Assembly: GCA_028023455.1 (NCBI GenBank)
Contig: JAQFVV010000020.1
Location: 4,697,092-4,761,091, forward strand
Direction of reading: 5' to 3'
Origin: Epiperipatus broadwayi
Taxonomy: Eukaryota > Onychophora > Udeonychophora > Euonychophora > Peripatidae
DNA: 64,000 bases
The notes under the pieces were generated by a model. That model worked only from the letters and a program-made list of their open reading frames with translations. It made no database searches and had not been told where the DNA came from. Both the position numbers and the translations under genes were made by a program. Position 1 is the first letter of the stretch; each line of letters opens with the position of its first letter. Positions 57,198-64,000 of this stretch are shown in pieces.

Positions 57198-57605
57198 TTG
57201 AATACTTATGGATCTGAGACTTGGACACTTAATAGAAGAGCAATACAGAGACTTCAGACCACTCAAAGAAGTATGGAGAGATGCATGTTGGGAGTAACAA
57301 GAATAGATCGAAAACGCAATGTATAGGTAAGAGAACAAACAGGTGTTACTGACCTCATTGAAAAAATTAAAAGACTGAAGCAGAGTTGGGGTGGACATAT
57401 TGCTAGAAGAGATGATAACAGATGGACAATTGAAATTTTAAACTGGATTCCAAGAGATTGTAAAAGACGTGAGATGGATGGATGAAATAAGAAAGTGTGC
57501 AGGAGTGATGTGGAGAAGAGAAGCTAAAGATAGGAAAAGATGGATTGAACTTGGAGAGACCATCCTGCAGTGGATTGATAATGGTTGATGATGGTGATGA
57601 CTAGG
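57198..57605 (+). pseudogene. RTE-type LINE 3' end fragment
   Basis: Begins abruptly within T-Y-G-S-E-T-W-T-L-N-R-R and runs through G-H-I-A-R-R and W-I-P-R-D to a GATAATGGTTGATGATGGTGATGA tail. Very similar to 35213-35600, with scattered stops. Strongly 5'-truncated, as is usual for LINE copies. Confidence 0.8.
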
Positions 57606-57760
57606 TAGTATTGCAAATTTGTTGTATGATCAATTTAAACAATGGTTCTTATATAATTTGTTTATACAATTGCCAATTTAGTATTAGCATATTTATTTAT
57701 AATATCAGTACTTATATATAGAGTAAGTTAAAAACAAACTCTTATGAAGCTTCAAAAATA

Positions 57761-57812
57761 CCCTCAATCTCAGACCGCGGTTTCTGCCTCTAGCGTCATC
57801 AGTGAGGTGCTA
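57761..57812 (-). ncRNA. Type I hammerhead ribozyme (family C, unit 1)
   Basis: Minus strand: CUGAUGA (57796-57802), a small stem II (GCU/GGC), GAAA (57781-57784), stem III ACC/GGU around GC, GUC triplet; predicted cut between 57773 and 57772. Inner stem I CCUCA with UGAGA pairs at four of five positions. Confidence 0.8.
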
Positions 57813-58551
57813 GGAAATAAAAATACTAGAACTAGTCCAGCATTTTATCAATGCCTAACTATTGAGAAGAAAATCTGAAACTTTCAGACATTTAAATGTC
57901 CAAAAATCCAGATATCTAACTCAAATAGCCGTATGGGACTGAACTAAGTTCAGATACACCATATATTAATAGCTCTAGCAATATAAAATTGCCAAAGTAT
58001 TAATAGCAAAAAACTAAAATTAAATTGATAAAAAATCAAGTCAGATGACCTAATTTTAATAAAGCTCCTATTTACAAATGTTATATATAGAGTAAGTTAA
58101 AAACAAACTCTTATGAAGCTTCAAAAATACCCTCAACCTCAGACCGCGCTAGCGTCATCAGTGAGGTGCTAGGAAATAAAAATACTAGAACTAGTCCAGC
58201 ATTTTATCAATGCCTAACTATTGAGAAGAAAATCTGAAACTTTCAGACATTTAAATGTCCAAAAATCCAGCTATCTAACTCAAATAGCCGTATGGGACTG
58301 AACTAAGTTCAGATACACCATATATTAATAGCTCTAGCAATATAAAATTGCCAAAGCATGCTATTAATGCTTTGGCAATTTTATATTGCTAGAGCTATTA
58401 ATATATGGTGTATCTGAACTTAGTTCAGTCCCATACGGCTATTTGAGTTAGATAGCTGGATTTTTGGACATTTAAATGTCTGAAAGTTTCAGATTTTCTT
58501 CTCAATAGTTAGGCATTGATAAAATGCTGGACTAGTTCTAGTATTTTTATT

Positions 58552-58606
58552 CCCTAGCACCTCACTGATGACGCTAGAGGCAGAAACCGCGATCTGAGGT
58601 TGAGGG
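58552..58606 (+). ncRNA. Type I hammerhead ribozyme (family C, inverted unit)
   Basis: CUGAUGA (58565-58571), stem II GCU/GGC, GAAA (58583-58586), AUC triplet with predicted cut after 58594. Inner stem I CCUCA (58560-58564) with UGAGG (58595-58599) perfect; outer CCCU (58552-58555) with AGGG (58603-58606) perfect. The base before the cleavage U is A instead of G, which weakens stem III. Confidence 0.8.
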
Positions 58607-58875
58607 TATTTTTGAAGCTTCATAAGAGTTTGTTTTTAACTTACTCTATATATAACATTTGTAAATAGGAGCTTTATTAAAATTAGGTCATCTGACTTGA
58701 TTTTTTATCAATATCAGTACTATATTAGTAAACCTGTTATGGTTCAACTTACTTCAAGTAATGGATGTGTCCAGATTGCAATCTTTATCTTGATTGAATT
58801 AAGCATTGTCATTACAGACCTTTGATTAAATGTATAGATAAAACATAACAAATGATAAAAATAAGCCAATAGTTG

Positions 58876-58963
58876 TCAAGCGTTGGTGGTCAGCACAGCT
58901 GCCTTACAAGCAGTTGTCCCAGGTTGCAGGTTCATTTCCCAGCCAATGCTATGACACATGAAA
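58876..58963 (+). mobile_element. tRNA-derived SINE with 19-bp target duplication
   Basis: Head TCAAGCGTTGGTGGTCAGCA, B-box-like AGGTTCATTTCCC region, tail CAATGCTATGACACATG and poly-A. AAAAATAAGCCAATAGTTG is repeated at 58857-58875 and 58964-58982, a perfect target duplication. The head lacks a few bases of the A-box arm compared with 34661. Confidence 0.88.
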
Positions 58964-58984
58964 AAAAATAAGCCAATAGTTGAA

Positions 58985-59785
58985 GATGCTCAATGAATCT
59001 ATTTGCTCCCATTAAGGAAGTGGACCTGGCTACAAACTGGTAGTGCATTTGAAGGTAAGGGAAGGTAACAATGAATATTACACCGATTATCCCATATTTG
59101 ATTGCAAAAATAGTGAGGTACATTTGAGGTCAAACTGGAAGCTCTAGATACTAAACCTGACACAGCTGGAAGCATTAGGGACAGCTAGAAGGGTACATGA
59201 AGTCATATATTAATCCTTGTTATAAGACATTTACCATTACAATAATTCCCAAGCCAGACTGTTATAATTCAGTATACAGTTACATGTATACCTATTATAT
59301 GGGATGGCAAACATACTATAAGCTGAACAATAACCTAATATTTATCTATATAATTAATATTGGTATAATAAATTTTAGAATTAATTCCAGTTTCATTTAA
59401 TTGTGAATATGTAATTTATCAAAGTAATATTAATTCTTCGTGCATTATTTCTATATAATTCTATATATACTTCTTTCTTCTTTTTCTTCAGTAATTTTGC
59501 TTATTCATATACAACAATATATCGTATTAAATAATAAAATATTTTATAACAATCATATTCTAACAAACTGTTAATTATTTCCAGCTACATGATAAGGCAT
59601 AGCCCAAAACACCTTACTGAGATTAATCAATTTGTTAATAATATGGTAACAATAAAAGTTTCAAAACCTTATAGATGATAATACATAATAAATTAATATC
59701 ATGTCAAATAATTGTATGTATGTATATCTATTAAAAGTAAAAATTATAATAAAATTTAAATTAAACTATAAGTATTCTCATATTT
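58985..59785. other. Presumed CaMKK intron, proximal part
   Basis: Lies directly downstream of the CaMKK donor site on the minus strand. No kinase-domain exon or repeat recognised. Confidence 0.45.
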
Positions 59786-59791
59786 TATTAC

Positions 59792-60515
59792 CTGACCGAT
59801 TTCTGCAGTTAACTGATATTGATTAAGTTGAATGTAGTCATCTTTTTCAGAAATGGATACACTTCTTGATTCCCTCATTGGTCTCCTGCAAAATCTTGGT
59901 GAAGAACAAGGAGAACCATAGGGAGAAAAAGGCAATGAAGGAAAAATAGGCCGTTCAGAATTAATAGTCATTAACCTTTCTTGTGAATTTGAATAATGGA
60001 TTTTAGGCACATCTTTACGATGTACAGAAGAGCCATTTGATAAACTAAGACTTCCAGGGCATAAAATAGGTGGAATACCAAATGAGTCATTGCTAAAGGC
60101 ACGTGCTCGAAAACCAGATTGAGTAGATGTACATCCAGGAATGACATTTTGAGATTCCTTTATACACATATTTTCTAAGTCTTCTACTAATGTTTCAGGA
60201 TCTTCAGCTTCTGGGTCATCAGTGGATAACCTTTTGATAGTACTTTCATCTCCATTTACAACATCTGGACTTTCTGTAACTGAACATGTTCCAGAATCAG
60301 CAGTAATATCCGAATTATTTCGGAACATACCTTTAGGCTCTTCCCATGATGCAAGTTTTTGTCCATACAAATTATGTTTAGAAGCACTACTGGTACAAAT
60401 AAATGATTGATCTAAAGGAGGTCTCATAGTAGGACTAGTGGTTTTGGGAAATATATCCTTACAAAGAGTATCAGATCCTTCTTCTTGAGAGGAGGAGCAG
60501 TCAACAGGTCCATAC
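59792..60515 (-). CDS. CAMKK: CaMKK N-terminal regulatory exon
   Basis: One exon of a Ca2+/calmodulin-dependent protein kinase kinase, the cytosolic kinase that phosphorylates CaMKI, CaMKIV and (CaMKK2) AMPK. The minus-strand frame is open from a TTTATAG acceptor (AG at 60516-60517) to a CAG|GTAATA donor after 59792, about 241 codons. Its end matches vertebrate CaMKKs: F-P-S-L-P-F-S-P-Y-G-S-P, then S-S-P-R-F, R-R-P, E-S-R-S-V-S-I-S, Q-L-N-Q-Y-Q-L and E-I-G-Q. The exon stops just before the Gly-rich loop of the kinase domain, a boundary also used in human genes as I recall them. The clustered Ser-Pro sites are likely phosphorylation targets. The first in-frame Met at 60427 is internal, so upstream exons must supply the start. 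Confidence 0.92.
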
Positions 60516-60517
60516 CT

Positions 60518-61475
60518 ATAAAGATAAAAGTGTAAAATTATGTAATAATGTAATAAGCCTAAAATAAAAATAAAACTTATTATGTTGTGGAATATAAATT
60601 TTTTATTAATACTTCAACAAGGATGATTATAAAACTTATCTAAATATTTTTCTATAGATTAATCTTAAAAGGTTAAGTACATACATGATTAAAACTGCTT
60701 GGTGCCATAGTAAGACATTTGCCAACTATCCCTACAACATGCATTTAAATCTGAGCCAAGCAACTTAACACTTTTTAAAACATGATTACGATTTTTTTAG
60801 ATTGTTTGCTTATAGCATTCTAAAACATTAGTCCAGGTTACCATCCAAAATTGGTTGGTAAATAGATATCTTAATTATTTTTAGCTACAGTTAGTTAAAC
60901 AAGGATGGAAGCCCTCATTACCTAGCAGTTTTAAAGACTAATGATTACTGTCTTTTCTTATCTTTTTTAATGTCTATTTATTGATCTACTGTGGGCTGCT
61001 TTATCGTTTTACCTTATTGTCCTGAAATAAACAAACTTATTCATCCTCAACAAATAAGAATGCAAATAAAATTAACATCATGGTAAAAAATAAATGAAAT
61101 TCAAATTTGAAAAACTGTAAAAATTACCAATTAAAAATTGAAACTTTGTAAATGAAAAAAATACTGGAAAAAACTTAGTTCTGATATAGGTATGTAAATA
61201 AAAGAGAAACAAAAAAAAAAACAAAAGCTATATGAAAAGTTATCAGTTTACAAGTAAAACCGAGATATGAATGAATGAAAGAAAAAATTGTATTTCTATG
61301 AAAATAATGTGGTTTAATATCAAAAATTATCACTATAAATATGAATATAAAGAGGTTATAATAATATATAAAAACTAAGAAAAAATTTGATATTTGATAA
61401 TCTAAAAGTTAATGTAATAATAATAAAACAAAAACCAGGGCAAAAAAAGTTAGAAAGATGATAATTAGTTTATTC
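60518..61475. other. Presumed CaMKK intron upstream of the exon
   Basis: AT-rich, with no coding signal. A second acceptor-like TTTATTTTAG lies near 60558-60567 (minus). The sequence between it and 60516 looks non-coding, so the nearer acceptor is preferred. Confidence 0.45.
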
Positions 61476-61479
61476 GAAA

Positions 61480-62035
61480 TATAGGCACTCTTCTCATATC
61501 TTGAGCCTAATTGTAAATGTAGGGGATTTGAACTCAGATTTTCAAGCATCCTTCAACTATCCACACTATCTCATATCACTAATACACATGATCACCAACA
61601 AGTAGAAAAGATAAATAATCACCAATATACATATTTTGTGCTAAACCAGAACTCACCAGTAGGTCCAGATTATCATCACCTACATGTATGTATATATATA
61701 TATATTTGCATCAGCATGGGATTTGGGCTTCCCATCATTAGATTTTAAATGGTATGAATGGCTGAAGAGTTGAATATGGAGTGAATTAAAGCCTGTCCAT
61801 TAAACTATGAAGATTTGCAATCTTAATATAAACTGAGCACTGATTATGTATATATGTGTGGGAGATGATAATCTGGACCAACTGATGAGTGCTCGTTTAG
61901 CACGAAATACAAATATTGATGATTATTTATCTTTTCTACATGTATGTGGACATGTGTGTCGGTGGTATGAGATAGTATGGATAGTTGAAGGGTGCTTGAA
62001 ATTCTGAGTTCAAATCCCTTATATTTATAATCAGT
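61480..62035. repeat. HHR-A inverted pair
   Basis: A minus-sense unit (61480-61690) and a plus-sense unit (about 61715-62035) face away from each other around a (TA)n tract. Shared blocks are TTCAAGCATCCTTCAACTAT and GAAAAGATAAATAATCA (as inverted copies) and the ribozyme region. The left ribozyme (61615-61673, minus) is decayed (CUGGUGA, and CAAA for GAAA); the right one is intact. Confidence 0.78.
61868..61926 (+). ncRNA. Type I hammerhead ribozyme (family A)
   Basis: CUGAUGA (61882-61888), stem II perfect 5 bp GUGCU/AGCAC, GAAA (61904-61907), short stem III, predicted cut after 61915. Inner stem I CCAA with UUGA (3 of 4 pairs), outer AUAAUC (61868-61873) with GAUUAU (61921-61926) perfect. 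Confidence 0.82.
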
Positions 62036-62039
62036 TAAT

Positions 62040-62780
62040 AGATAAATTTCATCTACATTGAAAATTGTCAAATAAAAAATACAAAAATTTCATTAGATGG
62101 TAATTAAAAACAGAAACAAAAAAAGAATAAAAAAATTCTGTTTGTCTTTATTTTCTCTCTTTTTCAATATTTTGCATAATTTAATACCGGGTGGACTCCA
62201 ACATCATGTGACTACCTGAGGGATAAACCATTCAATTTCTCATACATACATCCAACAATAACAAATAAAGAATGAGAGAATATGGAATAAACGCATAATC
62301 GTGCACTAATTCTTTTACCAAATAGATTGTTTTCATTCTTTTTTCACAATTCCTTTAAGATAACACTTATTACTTACTTTTTAATTTAATTAAAGTGGTC
62401 ATCAATTTGTAAACATTCTCTTTAAAATCTTAATCCACTTACGTCTGCAATAATAATTAAGTAAAATTTAAATCAATCGAGTTAGAGAATTTACTCCCCC
62501 CCCCCATAGAATCATTATGCAAAACAATACAATTTATTACAATTTTTAATAAGATCTTTTAGCATTTTCTTCTAATATATATATACTATATTTATTTAGT
62601 ATTTGAAGTACAATAAGATAAATAACGATTATTATTTTTATAAAGAAGAACTTATTTAAAGCATGTATTATTTGCTAAAAGGACTAATAATAAAAATTTT
62701 GAATTGTATTTAATTTTAATATTTTTTCATCTTTTAGTTTATGCTAAAAGTATTATCCAAAATTTAAATCATATTAAGCA
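62040..62780. other. AT-rich sequence, nothing recognised
   Basis: Contains a C10 run near 62498-62507; no gene. Confidence 0.35.
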
Positions 62781-62786
62781 ATATTA

Positions 62787-63220
62787 ACTGAAATACAGGC
62801 TTATTATGTACTTGTACTGTATATGTATTAAATGAATTATGTCCTGTACATGAGGGGTCAGATTGACTTTAGGTCCACATGGGTGTGACGAGAATCTCGG
62901 CCTCAGGGTAGCTTTGAGCGTTCCATCATCAGATTTTCAATTGGATGGACGGTTGAAGAGTTGGAGTGTAGAGTAGATTGAAGCCTGTCCATTAAAGTAT
63001 AAGGTTTGGCTATCTTAATATATATCTGAGCATTTATAGCATATATGTGTAGAGATGGTAATCTGAACCGATGATTGCTGGTTTAGCATGAAATACGTAT
63101 TATTGGTGATTATTTATCTTTTCGACATATATGTGTTCAAGTGTATCCATGATATGAGATAGAGTGGTGAGCGGTGGGTCGTGTGAAAATCTGTGCTCAT
63201 ACACCCTATATATAATACTT
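62787..63220 (+). repeat. HHR-A unit, long form, decayed ribozyme
   Basis: Full-length relative of 55875-56320. Its ribozyme (63057-63112) lost four bases around the core start: ACCAACUGAUGA has become ACCGAUGA. CUGAUGA is therefore destroyed, while stem II (UGCU/AGCA), GAAA and UUGG...GAUUAU remain. Confidence 0.78.
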
Positions 63221-63224
63221 GTAA

Positions 63225-63645
63225 GTAAATAGAGGATTGTATCTATAACCACAGTTAAACTTATTTTAGTTAGAAAATTGTGCTTTTTTATATTTTTAGT
63301 TTTTGCAAATCTGTTGACAAGTATTTTATATTGAAACTCATTTATAGCTAATTTTTTACATTTGAATTGTATGAATTTAAAATATACTGAAACAGCTATA
63401 CTAAAGAAAATTCCCATATTAGCCACAATAATTAAAAGACCAATTTTTTTTTTCAATTGGTTATTTAATATTATACATTAAGTAGACATATGTGTGTGTG
63501 TGCACACGATGATAGATTATTTATATTTATAATTATCATTAGAATATCCTTTTGCTTAAAAGTGTTTGATTTATTAACTTCAGAAAAATACACAAAAAAG
63601 TTCAAGATAAGTTTTGCCTGGCCGTACAAATCAATCTGTAAAATA
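63225..63645. other. AT-rich sequence, nothing recognised
   Basis: A (TG)n run lies near 63490-63503; otherwise featureless. Confidence 0.35.
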
Positions 63646-63649
63646 CAAT

Positions 63650-64000
63650 AATATATATATATATATCATATGCTGGGCCCAATGTTGCTAATCTGATATA
63701 CTGACTTTTAATTTCTTCTGCACAAACTTTTCTTTCTAAAAAAATATCATCGTATGACCTAATTTGTAAATCTCCAATGCATTCAAGTCTCAGCCCCCCC
63801 CCCAACCAATGTCACTTCTTTAGATTGCTTTTTAGGTAATTTTATAGTTGAATGTCGTGCTGGAGTTGATCATAAAATATTTTTGGGGGAAATCTGTACT
63901 TCATTCAAATCACATTCCTAGTCCAGTAGCATCTTGTCCAGCAAAGTGAAGAACAACCGGATCGATTGGTCTTCTGATACTATTTTCAGTGTATTATGGA
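63650..64000 (-). pseudogene. Broken coding-like stretch, unknown origin
   Basis: On the minus strand a frame open from the window edge reads L-K-I-V-S-E-D-Q-S-I-R-L-F-F-T-L-L-D-K-M-L-L-D, hits TAG, continues with H-S-T-I-K-L-P-K-K-Q-S-K-E-V after a TGA, and passes a G10 run. In the next frame it reads L-E-C-I-G-D-L-Q-I-R-S-Y-D-D, then E-E-I-K-S-Q-Y-I-R-L-A-T-L-G-P-A-Y-D. The composition is protein-like over about 115 codons with two stops and one shift at the G-run. I do not recognise the family. It could be a pseudogene or transposase relic, or chance. Confidence 0.35.

Larger units (their letters stand above)
57716..58720. repeat. HHR-C tandem pair plus near-perfect inverted copy
   Basis: Two minus-sense units (from 57716 and about 58082; ribozyme cores 359 bp apart) are followed by an inverted unit. 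The second and third form a foldback: arm 58024-58359, a 7-nt loop (58360-58366), arm 58367-58712. The 10-bp length difference is explained by a 10-nt deletion in the left arm that removed the GAAA part of its ribozyme. Otherwise the arms read as nearly identical, so the structure is young. Ribozymes: intact core in units 1 and 3, broken in unit 2. Confidence 0.88.

Noticed and set aside
63100-63456. 118-codon minus-strand frame
   Set aside because: Overlaps the HHR-A repeat and adjacent AT-rich DNA; hydrophobic stretch without family motifs.

Overview
This is animal nuclear DNA: very AT-rich by eye, with almost no open frames that are not transposon-derived, large introns, tRNA-derived SINEs, two-ORF non-LTR retrotransposons and one recognisable host exon. 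It is most likely an invertebrate. The host exon and repeat types would suit an arthropod (perhaps chelicerate), a mollusc or a cnidarian; the window alone does not settle the phylum. No operons, phage, CRISPR or bacterial features are present.

Host genes. The only confident host coding sequence is one minus-strand exon at 59.79-60.52 kb. It encodes the N-terminal regulatory region of a calcium/calmodulin-dependent protein kinase kinase (CaMKK) and stops exactly where the kinase domain begins. I recognised no kinase-domain exon in the 59 kb downstream, so most of the window is probably CaMKK intron or downstream DNA. A weaker splice-bounded candidate exon lies at 12.14-12.46 kb (minus), and a broken coding-like stretch of unknown origin lies at 63.65-64.0 kb.

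Mobile DNA. Two full-length-looking L1/Tx1-type non-LTR elements of about 5.4 kb lie head to tail on the minus strand (39.5-44.9 and 44.9-50.3 kb). Each is bounded by trinucleotide microsatellites, which suggests insertion into AAT repeats. RTE-type relics lie at 16.7-19.4, 27.1-27.5, 28.4-29.6, 35.0-35.6 and 57.2-57.6 kb. Another LINE relic is at 31.6-31.9 kb. A Merlin-like DNA transposon remnant with an 8-bp target duplication is at 9.6-10.5 kb, and a 1.17-kb inverted-repeat element is at 7.9-9.1 kb. Nine short tRNA-derived SINEs are scattered throughout, several with clear target duplications, and there are many hairpin MITE-like elements.

The most notable system is a set of short (about 330-450 bp) repeat families that carry type I hammerhead self-cleaving ribozyme motifs (CUGANGA, stem II, GAAA, very short stem III, NUH cleavage site, two-part stem I). 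I find four families (A-D): about ten copies look intact or nearly so and several more are decayed. They often occur as tandem dimers with two ribozymes one unit apart, followed by an inverted partial copy. This matches what is known of animal retrozymes and hammerhead-bearing Penelope-like elements: self-cleavage would release unit-length RNA that could circularise and be reverse-transcribed by a helper. No helper reverse transcriptase of the Penelope type was recognised here.
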